From positions 248,001 to 312,000 of the forward strand of contig OZ245062.1 in the NCBI GenBank assembly GCA_965224785.1: a stretch of DNA of 64,000 nucleotides, read 5' to 3'. Origin of the DNA: JALSNL01 sp036479585. Its GTDB lineage: Bacteria; Bacteroidota; Ignavibacteria; Ignavibacteriales; Melioribacteraceae. The translations under genes and the position numbers were made by a program. Positions 33,530-42,898 of this stretch are shown piece after piece. Under the pieces are notes generated by a model. It did not search any database and had not been told where the DNA came from. It saw only the letters and a program-made list of their open reading frames with translations. Numbering within the stretch: the stretch's first letter is position 1; each line of letters begins with the position of its first letter.

Positions 33530-35566
33530 TTGAGTAAAGAAAAAATATTAGTAACTTCTGCATTACCTTATGCAAATGGACCAATCCATTTGGGGCATTT
33601 GAGTGGTGCATATTTGCCAGCTGATATTTATGTTAGATATAAAAGATTAAAAGGCGACGATGTAATTTACGTTTGTGGTTCTGATGAGCATGGAGTACCA
33701 ATAACAATTTCTGCAGATAAAGAAAAAGTAAGTCCACAAGTTATTGTTGATAGATTTCATAATGCTAACAAAGTATCTTTCGAGAAATTTGGAATAAGTT
33801 TTGATATTTATTCCAGAACTAGCAATGAAGTTCACCATAAAACTGCGCAAGATTTTTTTAGTGATTTCCATAAAAATAATCTTTTGACCGAAAAAAAATC
33901 TCAACAATTTTATGATAAAAAAGCAAAAATGTTTTTGCCAGATAGATACGTTGAAGGTACTTGTCCTAAATGTGGATTTGAAGAAGCACGAAGTGACGAA
34001 TGTGAAAATTGTGGATCACTATATGAACCTAATGAATTAGTAAATCCGAAAAGTAAAATCTCAAATGAAACACCTGAGCTTAAAGAAACTTCTCATTGGT
34101 ATTTCCCATTGGGGAAGTATCAGAAGTTTTTAGAAAATTATATTATTGAAATGGATGAAAAGTTTGGATGGAAAAGTAACGTTGTAAAATATTGCCAAGG
34201 TTGGTTTAGGGATGGATTAAAAGACAGAGCCGTTACAAGAGATTTGGAATGGGGAATTAAAGTTCCGTTAGATAATGCTGATGGTAAAGTGATATACGTT
34301 TGGTTCGAGGCTGTTCTTGGTTATATTTCTGCAACAAAAGAATATTCAAAAGAAATTGGCAAGCCTGAACTTTGGAAAGAATTTTGGCAAAATGATGAAA
34401 CAAGGTATGTCGCTTTTATTGGTAAAGACAATATTGTTTTTCACACAATAATTTTTCAAGCAATGTTAAAAGCTTGGAACGATAACAATGAAAATAAATT
34501 TATTTATCCACAAAATGTTCCTGCAAACGAGTTCCTAAATTTTGAAGGTAAAAAGTTTTCTAAATCAAGAGGATGGGGAATTGATGTAGAAGAATTTCTA
34601 AATCTTTTTCCAACAGATCCTTTAAGGTATTCGCTTGCAAGCAACTTGCCGGAAAATAAGGACACTGACTTTTATTGGAAAGAATTTCAAGCAAAAAACA
34701 ATAATGAACTTGCTGATGTTTTGGGGAATTTTGTAAACAGAACATTTATTTTTGTATCAAAGCATTTTGAGAATTCAGTTCCGAAAAGAAATACACTTAA
34801 GAAAATTGATGAATTAATGTTAGCTTCGTTAAAAGATGCTCCAACTAAAATTGGTAATTTATTAGAAAACTACAAAGCAAAAGATGCAGTTCTAGAAATG
34901 ATGAATGTTGCTAGAATGGGTAATAAATATTTTAACGATTCCGAACCTTGGAAATCTATTAAAAGCAATCCCGAAGAATGTGCCACAACAGTAAATATTT
35001 GTTTACAAACAATTTATACTTTAGCAGAAGTTTTTTCCCCTGTAATTCCTTTTTCGTCTGAGAAAATATTTTCTATGCTAAACGCTAAACAAACTGATTG
35101 GTATAATTGTACAAATGATAATCTGAAAGTAGGACACAAATTAAATAAAGCTGAAATATTATTTGCAAAAATTGAAGACTCTGTAATAGACGAACAAATT
35201 AATAAAATGCCTTCATTAGAAGAAAAAGTTGCAAACGATCCGGAAATTTCTTTTGAGGAGTTTTCTAAAACTAAACTGAAAGTTGCAAAAATAATTTCGG
35301 CAGAAAATATTAAAAAGAGAAACAAATTATTAAAACTGGTTGTAGAAGTTGGTGAAATACAAAAACAAATTGTGGCTGGAATTGCACAAAGCTATAATCC
35401 AAAAGAAATAGTTGGCAAAAAGGTTATTATAGTAAGTAACCTAAAACCAGCAAAATTATTTGGGGAAACTTCTGAGGGAATGATACTCGCAGTTGAAGAT
35501 GAAAATAATAAAATGCAAATTGTGGAAATACCGCAAAGTATTGTTTCGGGTACTGAAGTTAGATGA
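33530..35566 (+). CDS. metG: Methionyl-tRNA synthetase with C-terminal tRNA-binding domain
   Basis: Charges tRNA-Met. It has 678 residues: the class I HIGH motif as HLGH in PYANGPIHLGHLSG, a zinc knuckle CPKCGFEEARSDECENCG, the KMSKS loop as KKFSKSRG, an anticodon-binding helical domain, and a C-terminal EMAP-II/Trbp111-like OB domain (about 570-678, with FEEFSKTKLKVAKI). TTG start with GAGGA 7 nt upstream; the family N-terminus begins there. Confidence 0.97.
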   Translation: MSKEKILVTSALPYANGPIHLGHLSGAYLPADIYVRYKRLKGDDVIYVCGSDEHGVPITISADKEKVSPQVIVDRFHNANKVSFEKFGISFDIYSRTSNEVHHKTAQDFFSDFHKNNLLTEKKSQQFYDKKAKMFLPDRYVEGTCPKCGFEEARSDECENCGSLYEPNELVNPKSKISNETPELKETSHWYFPLGKYQKFLENYIIEMDEKFGWKSNVVKYCQGWFRDGLKDRAVTRDLEWGIKVPLDNADGKVIYVWFEAVLGYISATKEYSKEIGKPELWKEFWQNDETRYVAFIGKDNIVFHTIIFQAMLKAWNDNNENKFIYPQNVPANEFLNFEGKKFSKSRGWGIDVEEFLNLFPTDPLRYSLASNLPENKDTDFYWKEFQAKNNNELADVLGNFVNRTFIFVSKHFENSVPKRNTLKKIDELMLASLKDAPTKIGNLLENYKAKDAVLEMMNVARMGNKYFNDSEPWKSIKSNPEECATTVNICLQTIYTLAEVFSPVIPFSSEKIFSMLNAKQTDWYNCTNDNLKVGHKLNKAEILFAKIEDSVIDEQINKMPSLEEKVANDPEISFEEFSKTKLKVAKIISAENIKKRNKLLKLVVEVGEIQKQIVAGIAQSYNPKEIVGKKVIIVSNLKPAKLFGETSEGMILAVEDENNKMQIVEIPQSIVSGTEVR

Positions 35567-35630
35567 TTTTTATTTTCAAAAAATAAATTCAATTAGTAAA
35601 AATATATTTTAATTAAAGGAGAGAAAACAA

Positions 35631-37613
35631 ATGTTCAAAAAGTTAATAATAATTGTTGGATTACTTACAGTATTGTTAATGTCTTGTTCACCAAAACATT
35701 CTGAAATTTTGGTTGCAAAATATGATAATGACCAAATAAAAATGAGTGAATTTGAAAAAGCCTATACAAAAAATGTTGGAAGTTTAGAAGAAGCTAAAAA
35801 TGATTCTATACATAAGTTGAAAGATTTTTTAGAATTATACACAGTCTATAAAATGAAACTTAAAGATGCTGATGCAAGAGGCTTCGATAAAGATCCGGAA
35901 ATAACAGACGAATTAGAAACATACCAAAAAACAATTGGAGCTTCCTATTATTTAGAAAATGAAATTTTTGAAAAGGGAACAAAAGAACTATATGAAAAAC
36001 GAAGTGTAGAGCTTAGAGTTAGTCACTTATTGATAAGAACAGATACGCTTAGTGCAGAAGAAGTTGAAAAACAATGTTATGCTATAATTGATAGAGTTAA
36101 AAAAGGTGAAAAATTTGAAGACCTTGTTAATCAATATACTAACGATAATTTTTCAAAAGATAAGGGGGGCGATATTGGTTTTATTTCTGCTGGAACAATA
36201 ATCCCAGAATTTGAAGATGCTGCTTATGTCACAAAAATCGGTTCTGTAAATCCTAAACCGGTAAAAACTAAATATGGTTTTCATATAATTAAGGTTACGG
36301 ATAAAGCAAAAAGAATTCCAAAAGTTACAGCAAGTCATATACTTATCCGAACAAAAGATAGTGAAGGAAAACCGGATACAGTTGGTAAGCTACAACTGGT
36401 AAAAGAAATTATAACCAAAATAAAAAATGGTGATGATTTCGGAAAACTTGCAGCACAGTATTCTGAAGATCCAGGTTCTAAAGAAAAAAATGGAGAACTC
36501 GGAAGTTTTGCAAGAAGACAAATGGTAGGACCTTTTGATGAAGCCGTATTCAAGTTAAATGTTGGTGAAGTTTCTGATATTGTTGAAACTAGATTTGGGT
36601 ATCATCTTATTAAGTTGTTGGATAAACAAAAATATGGAAGTTACGAAGACGAGAAAAAAGATGTTCGTACACTTTATGATAAAACAAGAAAGGTGAAAGA
36701 TAAAGCTACTCTGATTGAAAGGCTATCTAACGAAAAAGGATTTGTACTTTATGAAGAAGCTGTTGAAAACGCCATTGCAAAAGATACTGCAAATACAGTA
36801 ATAAATAAATATTATTTGGAAAGTGAATTTAGAAATGTAGCTGGAGATATAAGTCTTTTCGAAATCAACAAAATAAAATATACTCTTAATACTTTAATTG
36901 AACATAATATTAAAACTGAAAAAAATATTGGTAAGAAAATATCAAAAAAATTAGTTAACGGTTTAATAACAACTTTTAAAGATGAAAAACTGATTGAACA
37001 AAAAGCTGCAGAAGTTCTTAAGAATAATTCTGATTTTATTAGCTTAATGAATGAATACAAAAATGGAATATACATTTTCAAATTACAAGAAGATGAAGTT
37101 TGGAATAAAATGAATTTAGATAGTTCTAGAATAAAAACTCTTTATGAACAAACTAAAGACAACTACACATTCCCGAATAAAGCAGAATTTATGGAGATTT
37201 TTTCTAGAAAAGATTCGCTTATTAATTTGTATTATTCTCAATTACAAAGTGGTGAAGATTTTGGAAGTCTAGCAAAGAAAAAAACAGAAAGAGTAAAATA
37301 TAAAACAAAAGCTGGAAACCAAGGAATGGTTGAAATTAAGAAAAACGACTTAGCTAAACATGCTTTTAACCTTGATGTCATTGGAGATTACTCAAAACCA
37401 TTTAAGTATTCTAATGGCTGGAGTATTGTAAAACTAATGAATAAAGTGGTTGCAAGAACCAAAACATTTACAGAAGCAAGAGCAGAAGTTACAAGTAAAT
37501 TCCAAGATATGGAAAGTTCTAGATTGGAAAAAGAATATAAAACGAAGCTAGAAAAAACATACAGTCCAAAAATATTTTATGATGAACTGAAAAATGCTTA
37601 CAAAGCGAAATAA
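35631..37613 (+). CDS. Parvulin-type peptidyl-prolyl isomerase, lipoprotein, two rotamase domains
   Basis: 660 residues with a lipoprotein signal (Cys19 in LLMSCS). After an N-terminal SurA/PpiD-like helical region come two rotamase domains: about 125-225 (RVSHLLIRTDT ... GGDIGFISAGTIIPEFEDAAY) and 233-335 (TASHILIRTKD ... GELGSFARRQMVGPFDEAVF). The long C-terminal half is helical with one more parvulin-like segment near residues 515-610 (FGSLAKKKTER ... GDYSKPFKYSNGWSIVKL). Probably an envelope chaperone. The 3' end overlaps the next gene by 20 nt. Confidence 0.9.
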   Translation: MFKKLIIIVGLLTVLLMSCSPKHSEILVAKYDNDQIKMSEFEKAYTKNVGSLEEAKNDSIHKLKDFLELYTVYKMKLKDADARGFDKDPEITDELETYQKTIGASYYLENEIFEKGTKELYEKRSVELRVSHLLIRTDTLSAEEVEKQCYAIIDRVKKGEKFEDLVNQYTNDNFSKDKGGDIGFISAGTIIPEFEDAAYVTKIGSVNPKPVKTKYGFHIIKVTDKAKRIPKVTASHILIRTKDSEGKPDTVGKLQLVKEIITKIKNGDDFGKLAAQYSEDPGSKEKNGELGSFARRQMVGPFDEAVFKLNVGEVSDIVETRFGYHLIKLLDKQKYGSYEDEKKDVRTLYDKTRKVKDKATLIERLSNEKGFVLYEEAVENAIAKDTANTVINKYYLESEFRNVAGDISLFEINKIKYTLNTLIEHNIKTEKNIGKKISKKLVNGLITTFKDEKLIEQKAAEVLKNNSDFISLMNEYKNGIYIFKLQEDEVWNKMNLDSSRIKTLYEQTKDNYTFPNKAEFMEIFSRKDSLINLYYSQLQSGEDFGSLAKKKTERVKYKTKAGNQGMVEIKKNDLAKHAFNLDVIGDYSKPFKYSNGWSIVKLMNKVVARTKTFTEARAEVTSKFQDMESSRLEKEYKTKLEKTYSPKIFYDELKNAYKAK

Positions 37614-38409
37614 TTATATTCTGCAAGTATTAATACTTGTATTTGTTCTAGGCTGCAATGCTGAAAAAAAGCAAAAGGAAATTCTTGTTGCTAAAGTTGG
37701 TAATTCAGAATTAACACAAAGACAACTAAACAAAACTCTAAATACGGATGTTACAAATTTAGAAAAGAAGGAAGAAGTAGTTAGAAATTGGGTTGAAACT
37801 GAATTGCTTTTGCAAGCAGCCAAAGAAAATGATTTATTGAACGAAAATAATTTTGAAAGAATTATTAAGCAGTCAGAACGAAAATTGGCTGCTTCTTATG
37901 CAATGAAAAATTATTTGGTTAAGAATAGTAAAGTTATTTCTGAAAAGGAGTTGCGAAAATATTATAAGATTCATAAAAGTGATTATGAATTGCCAACGGA
38001 TGGTTACATACTAAATTTTATTAGCTTTGGTAACTTAGAAGATGCAATACTTTTTAGGTCTTCAATTCTAAAAAAGAAATGGAAATTAGCGAAAAACAAA
38101 CTTAAAAATCAAAATAATATTGTAAAAAGTTATTCGGATAAATTGATTAAAGTTTCTGATATAAACTCAAAGAAGTTATTGAGAGTTCTAAAAGAACTTA
38201 GGAAAAAAGAAACTAGTATTGTTATTGAAACGGAACTTAGCAATTTTGTAGTTGTTCAATTATTAGAAAAAGTATCGAAAAATGAAGTTCCGAAACTCAA
38301 GTATGTTAAAGAAAAAGTTAGAGCAATTTACCAAGCGCAAATAAATAAAGAATTAGTTCGCAACTATATAAATGGTTTAACCACTAAGAAAAATGTAAAG
38401 ATTTATTAA
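37594..38409 (+). CDS. SurA-like lipoprotein lacking a rotamase core
   Basis: 271 residues, lipoprotein signal with Cys21 (FVLGCNAEK). The region 30-125 (ILVAKVGNSELTQRQLNKTL...) resembles the N-terminal chaperone helices of the upstream protein. The remainder has the spacing of a parvulin relative but none of the HILI, GGDLG or F-GFHII motifs, so isomerase activity is unlikely. It overlaps the preceding gene by 20 nt and ends 9 nt before surA; it probably acts as a non-catalytic partner (inference). Confidence 0.75.
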   Translation: MLTKRNNYILQVLILVFVLGCNAEKKQKEILVAKVGNSELTQRQLNKTLNTDVTNLEKKEEVVRNWVETELLLQAAKENDLLNENNFERIIKQSERKLAASYAMKNYLVKNSKVISEKELRKYYKIHKSDYELPTDGYILNFISFGNLEDAILFRSSILKKKWKLAKNKLKNQNNIVKSYSDKLIKVSDINSKKLLRVLKELRKKETSIVIETELSNFVVVQLLEKVSKNEVPKLKYVKEKVRAIYQAQINKELVRNYINGLTTKKNVKIY

Positions 38410-38418
38410 GGAAACTAA

Positions 38419-39690
38419 ATGAAAAAAAGTATTTTATTTGTAATGTTATTTCTATCCATAACAATTTCAGCTCAAGAGGTAATTGATAAAATTGCTGCAG
38501 TTGTTGATAATGAGATAATTCTTCAATCGGAACTAGATTTTCAAACTGCAATGTTTGCTTCACAAAGACAGTTGGACCCTAAAGATCCAGCAATAAAAGA
38601 TCAATTATTAAATAAACTTATTGAAGATAAACTTCTCTATGCTCAATCACTTTTAGATTCAATAGAAGTTACTGATGAGCAAATAGAAGGGCAGTTAGAC
38701 TATCTAATAAATTATTACAAACAGCAATACGGGTCTCAAAAAAGTTTAGAAGATGCTTACGGAATGAGCGTTGAAAAAATTAAACGCGAAATGAGAGATG
38801 ACACGAAAAAGAATTTAATGGCAGATATGCTAAAGAACCAAAAGTTTGGAAGAATAGATGTTACAAGAAGAGAGGTTAAAGAATTTTTTAATACTTATAA
38901 AGATTCACTTGGTTTAATATCAGAAAAATTTGAGATAGCTCATGTTTTTATAAATCCTAAATCGAGTAATAAGCTTAAAAATAAATCTAGAGATTATGCA
39001 CAAAGTATTTTAGACTCTATAAAAAATGGAGCAGATTTTGCAGAGTTAGCAAAAAATATTTCTGATGATCCTGGAAGTAAAAGTTCTGGTGGAGATTTAG
39101 GGTTTGTTAAGCGTGGTGTTTTTTATCCTGAATTTGAATCAGCTGCTTTTCGTTTAAGAAAAGATGAATTATCAAAAGTTATTGAATCACCAGTTGGTTT
39201 TCATATTATCCAAATGTTGGAAAGAAGAGGAGAATCAATACATACAAGACATATTTTACTAAAGCCCAAAAGTGATAATAATGCTGATATACTTGCCATT
39301 GAGAGACTAACTGAAATTAGAGATAGTATAATGAATGGCACAAAAGGTTTTGAATATTATGCAAGAAAATATAGTGATGATAAACAAACTTCAAAATTTG
39401 GTGGAGTTTTAGGAACATTTGAAAAAGGGCAGTTAGAAAAGCCATTGCTTGATCAAGTTTATAAATTAAGTGAAGGTGAAATTGGATTTCCTAAAAGATT
39501 AGAAGTTGGTACTGGAGATTATGGATTTCATATTGTAAAACTTGTTAAACGAATACCTGAACATTATGCAAATCTTGATATGGATTATAATGAATTAAAA
39601 AAAATTGCTGAACTTAGAAAAAAAGAAAAACTTTTTAAGAAGTGGATGAAAGAAATTAAAGAAAAGATTTTTTGGGAAATAAGAATTTAA
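38419..39690 (+). CDS. surA: SurA-like periplasmic peptidyl-prolyl isomerase
   Basis: 423 residues with a cleavable signal peptide (1-18, ending TISAQ). The SurA N-terminal domain (EVIDKIAAVVDNEIILQSELD) is followed by two rotamase domains: about 172-270 (FEIAHVFINPK ... GGDLGFVKRGVFYPEFESAAF ... VGFHIIQML) and 275-375 (HTRHILLKPK ... GGVLGTFEKGQLEKPL ... YGFHIVKLV). It would chaperone outer-membrane proteins across the periplasm. Third gene of a folding-factor operon that continues into moxR. Confidence 0.92.
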   Translation: MKKSILFVMLFLSITISAQEVIDKIAAVVDNEIILQSELDFQTAMFASQRQLDPKDPAIKDQLLNKLIEDKLLYAQSLLDSIEVTDEQIEGQLDYLINYYKQQYGSQKSLEDAYGMSVEKIKREMRDDTKKNLMADMLKNQKFGRIDVTRREVKEFFNTYKDSLGLISEKFEIAHVFINPKSSNKLKNKSRDYAQSILDSIKNGADFAELAKNISDDPGSKSSGGDLGFVKRGVFYPEFESAAFRLRKDELSKVIESPVGFHIIQMLERRGESIHTRHILLKPKSDNNADILAIERLTEIRDSIMNGTKGFEYYARKYSDDKQTSKFGGVLGTFEKGQLEKPLLDQVYKLSEGEIGFPKRLEVGTGDYGFHIVKLVKRIPEHYANLDMDYNELKKIAELRKKEKLFKKWMKEIKEKIFWEIRI

Positions 39691-39700
39691 GGATTCGAAT

Positions 39701-40687
39701 TTGACAACTGAAAAGACTAATGACGTTGAACTTGTAAACGATTTACAAAATCAAATAAAAAGAATTAAAAAAGAAATTGCCAAAGTTATTATTGGGCAAG
39801 ATGAAATTGTTAATGACTTATTAACTTCTCTTCTTGCAAGGGGACATTGCATGTTGGTTGGCGTTCCCGGACTTGCAAAAACTCTTTTGATAAAAACTCT
39901 TTCTGAAGTATTAGAATTAGATTTTAGTAGAATTCAATTTACTCCAGATTTAATGCCAAGTGATATTACGGGAACAGAAATTCTTGAAGAAGATTCTGCA
40001 ACTAAAAAAAGAGAATTCAAATTTATTAAAGGACCAATATTTGCAAACATTGTTCTTGCAGATGAAATAAACAGAACTCCACCCAAAACACAAGCTGCAC
40101 TTCTAGAAGCAATGCAAGAAAAAACTGTTACTGCAGCTGGAGTAAAATATACTTTACCCAATCCGTTTTTTGTATTAGCTACGCAAAACCCAATTGAACA
40201 AGAAGGAACATATCCTTTACCAGAAGCACAGTTGGATAGGTTTATGTTTAATCTTTGGTTGGATTATCCCAGTTTTGATGAAGAGGTTGAGATAATAAAA
40301 AGTACAACTTCTGGGCTTGAAACAAAGTTGAGTACAATTATTAAAGGTGAAGATATAATTAAATTTCAAGAACTTGTAAGGCGAGTTCCTGTAGCTGATA
40401 ATGTGATTGAGTACGCAGTAAATTTTGTTAAGAATACTAGACAAAAAAATAATTCGACTGATGAAATACAACAACTAATCAGTTGGGGAGCTGGGCCAAG
40501 AGCATCGCAGTATCTAGTTTTAGCTGCAAAAACTTATGCAGTTGTAGATGGAAGATATTCACCAGAAATTGCTGATATTAAAAGAGCGTTAATCCCAGTT
40601 TTACGACATAGAATAATACCAAGCTTTAATGCTGAAGCGGAAGGCATTACGAGTGTTGATATAATCAATAAGTTAAAGCTTCAATAA
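39701..40687 (+). CDS. MoxR-family AAA+ ATPase
   Basis: 328 residues. Walker A GVPGLAKT, Walker B LADEINRTPPKTQAALLEAMQE and sensor ATQNPIEQEGTYPLPEAQLDRF define the MoxR branch, chaperones that usually work with VWA and DUF58 proteins. No such partner gene follows here: the next gene encodes an M23 peptidase. TTG start at the family N-terminus. It lies 10 nt after surA. Confidence 0.93.
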   Translation: MTTEKTNDVELVNDLQNQIKRIKKEIAKVIIGQDEIVNDLLTSLLARGHCMLVGVPGLAKTLLIKTLSEVLELDFSRIQFTPDLMPSDITGTEILEEDSATKKREFKFIKGPIFANIVLADEINRTPPKTQAALLEAMQEKTVTAAGVKYTLPNPFFVLATQNPIEQEGTYPLPEAQLDRFMFNLWLDYPSFDEEVEIIKSTTSGLETKLSTIIKGEDIIKFQELVRRVPVADNVIEYAVNFVKNTRQKNNSTDEIQQLISWGAGPRASQYLVLAAKTYAVVDGRYSPEIADIKRALIPVLRHRIIPSFNAEAEGITSVDIINKLKLQ

Positions 40688-40704
40688 TAATCGAATAGTA
40701 ACCG

Positions 40705-40730
40705 TGCCAGGCATTTCAAGATGCCTAGCA
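40705..40730 (+). repeat. Degenerate GTGCCAGGCAT hairpin after moxR
   Basis: TGCCAGGCAT-TTCAAG-ATGCCTAGCA, a 10-bp stem with one mismatch, 17 nt past the moxR stop. It has no U-run. The stem is related to the terminators at 28317 and 33297, so it looks like a decayed copy. Confidence 0.6.
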
Positions 40731-40765
40731 AGTGGACATACAATAAATATTACGAGTTATAAAAA

Positions 40766-42016
40766 TTGCAAATAAAAAAACTTTCGGAATTTCTAAAAAT
40801 CACTTCAATTCTTTTCACCATCTTATTATTTCTTCCAAATTGTACTGAACAAAAAATTGAAACAAAACAAGTAGAAATCAAAAAAATAATTTATGACGAT
40901 TTTGGATTTGTAAAAGATTCACTAAAATTGAAAACTGGAATAGTTAAGCAAAATGAAACCCTTGCAGACATTCTAACAAAATTCAGTTTATCATATCAAT
41001 CAATAACAGAAGTGTTTAATAAAGCAAAGCCAACTTTTGATTTCAGAAAAATTAGACCAAATAAAAAATATTTTGCTTACTTTAATTCTGACTCTATAAA
41101 TTCTTTAAATACTTTTATTTATGAAATTGATAAAATCAATTATGTAAAAGTTAGCCTGACAGATTCAATTATTATAAGTAGGAATAAAAAGGATGTAAGT
41201 GTTTCTGAGAAAAGTATATCTGGTATAATTAATTCCTCATTATATAAAACATTAGTCGAAGCTAATTCATCTCCGTTACTTGCAAATAAACTTGCAGAAG
41301 TTTTTGCTTGGCAAATTGATTTCTATACAATTCAAAAAGGTGATGAGTTCTTTGCTGTTTACAACGAGAAATATGTTGGTGATGAGCTTGTGGATATTGG
41401 AGATATTTTAGTCGCAAAGTTTATACATAAAGGTAATAAATATAATGCTTTTCTTTTTAATACAGATAATAAGAAAGAATATTTTGATGAAGAAGGAGAA
41501 AGTTTACAAAAGGAATTTCTAAAAGCTCCGTTAAAATATAAGCGTATAAGTTCACGTTATACTGGTAGAAGGCTTCATCCAATATTAAGAGTTTATAAAC
41601 CTCATAGAGGAATTGATTATGCAGCAGCTATTGGAACACATGTGCAAGCTGTTGGTGATGGTATTGTTTTAACAAGACAAAGAAAGGGAGCAGCTGGTAA
41701 GTATGTTAAGATAAAACATAATAGTGTTTACACTTCTGGCTATATGCATCTTTCAAAATATGGTAATGGAATTAAAGTTGGCAGTAGAGTAAAACAAGGT
41801 CAAGTGATTGGTTACGTTGGTAGCACGGGACGTTCAACAGGTCCGCATTTAGATTTTAGATTTTGGAAGCATGGATCATTGGTTAATTATTTGACTCAAA
41901 AGTTTACTTCGGCAAAAGCAGTATCAAAAGAAAATATTGTTGAGTTTTATAAAGTTAGAGATAACTTACTGGCTAAGTTGAAACTTGTAAATAAAACTGC
42001 CTTAGTTGTTAATTAA
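40766..42016 (+). CDS. M23-family peptidoglycan endopeptidase, lipoprotein
   Basis: 416 residues with a lipoprotein signal (Cys26 in LLFLPNC). The N-terminal 150 residues contain a LysM/OapA-like segment (KQNETLADILTKFSLS). The C-terminal LytM/M23 domain (about 265-385) keeps the zinc ligands His and Asp in KPHRGIDYAA, the catalytic His in SGYMHLSKYG and the last ligand His in TGPHLDFRFW. It should cut peptide cross-bridges in the wall. The start is TTG, with no strong Shine-Dalgarno. Confidence 0.92.
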   Translation: MQIKKLSEFLKITSILFTILLFLPNCTEQKIETKQVEIKKIIYDDFGFVKDSLKLKTGIVKQNETLADILTKFSLSYQSITEVFNKAKPTFDFRKIRPNKKYFAYFNSDSINSLNTFIYEIDKINYVKVSLTDSIIISRNKKDVSVSEKSISGIINSSLYKTLVEANSSPLLANKLAEVFAWQIDFYTIQKGDEFFAVYNEKYVGDELVDIGDILVAKFIHKGNKYNAFLFNTDNKKEYFDEEGESLQKEFLKAPLKYKRISSRYTGRRLHPILRVYKPHRGIDYAAAIGTHVQAVGDGIVLTRQRKGAAGKYVKIKHNSVYTSGYMHLSKYGNGIKVGSRVKQGQVIGYVGSTGRSTGPHLDFRFWKHGSLVNYLTQKFTSAKAVSKENIVEFYKVRDNLLAKLKLVNKTALVVN

Positions 42017-42091
42017 ACAATAGAACTTCTGTAAAAAAAACATATTGGCTAATAAAACAAATATAAGTGTTGGTAACTTTTATCCTATAAA

Positions 42092-42167
42092 TGTCATCTC
42101 CGAATGTTTTAATCGGAGATCCATTCTTTTATAGATACCTAGATTCCCAGTCGAGCTGAGAATGACA
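42092..42167. repeat. Nested palindromic repeat (TGTCAT...ATGACA type)
   Basis: 76-bp element. Outer ends TGTCAT (42092-42097) / ATGACA (42162-42167); inner hairpin ATCTCCGA (42096-42103) / TCGGAGAT (42113-42120). The right half, CCTAGATTCCCAG then TCGAGCTGAGAATGACA, matches the fragment at 29957-29987 with paired substitutions. It lies in the convergent gap between the M23 gene and mobA. Confidence 0.75.
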
Positions 42168-42218
42168 AACTTTTCTTATTTTGAAGAAAGCCTAATCATA
42201 ATATTTGGTTCAAAAATA

Positions 42219-42860
42219 TTATTTGTCATTGCTTAATTTAGCTTTTACATATTCATAATCTTCGTTCGTATTCATATTAAAAAACAAATCTTTATTATAA
42301 AACGATTGTTGTTCAACATCAATAATATCAGTCTCTAAGTTGTTTATTAAATCGAATAATTTAACTTTTGTTTTTTTGTTTTTCCTTAGAGAATTATCTG
42401 AACTATTTTCTGTGGTTGCCTTTCTTAATAATTTTTCAGCTTTATTTATACAACTCTTTTTGTAGATACCGCACAAAGAATAAATATTATTTTTTACTTT
42501 GGGCAGTAGTATTTCTTTTGAAGATTTATAATCGATTAAGAATTTTATTATCTCACTTTTTACAAAAGGCATATCGCAAGAAATTACAAAGTTGTTTTCT
42601 GTTTTGGAATTAGCTAATCCGGAATGAATACCTGACAAGGGCCCAAAGTTAGGAAAGATGTCTGCGAAGTATTCTACATCTAAATCCCCATACTCATTTT
42701 TACTATTTGTAATTATAATGATTTTTGTAAATATTGATTTACAAAGTTTAACAGTTCTTTCGATGAGTGTTTCCCCATTTAGCAAAAGTTTCGCTTTGTT
42801 CTCTCCCATCCTCGAACTTTTTCCACCTGAAAGAATTATTGCTGTATAATTATTAATCAT
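42219..42860 (-). CDS. mobA: Molybdenum cofactor guanylyltransferase MobA-like
   Basis: 213 residues that would attach GMP to molybdopterin. The nucleotide-binding N-terminus is AIILSGGKSSRMGENKAKLLLNGE, and the metal-site ISCDMPFVKSEI follows near residue 95. The frame is open further upstream, but ATG 42860 gives the family N-terminus and has AAAGGA 10 nt upstream, so I start there. It is downstream of two RsbRD_N-like genes on the same strand. No other molybdenum-cofactor gene is visible. Confidence 0.88.
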   Translation of the reverse strand: MINNYTAIILSGGKSSRMGENKAKLLLNGETLIERTVKLCKSIFTKIIIITNSKNEYGDLDVEYFADIFPNFGPLSGIHSGLANSKTENNFVISCDMPFVKSEIIKFLIDYKSSKEILLPKVKNNIYSLCGIYKKSCINKAEKLLRKATTENSSDNSLRKNKKTKVKLFDLINNLETDIIDVEQQSFYNKDLFFNMNTNEDYEYVKAKLSNDK

Positions 42861-42898
42861 AAAAAATAATTCCTTTCCCGAATAGAAAAAGTTAGTTG

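Noticed and set aside
42368..42849. Plus-strand open frames opposite mobA
   Set aside because: Shadows of the minus-strand mobA coding sequence, without start signals or family similarity.
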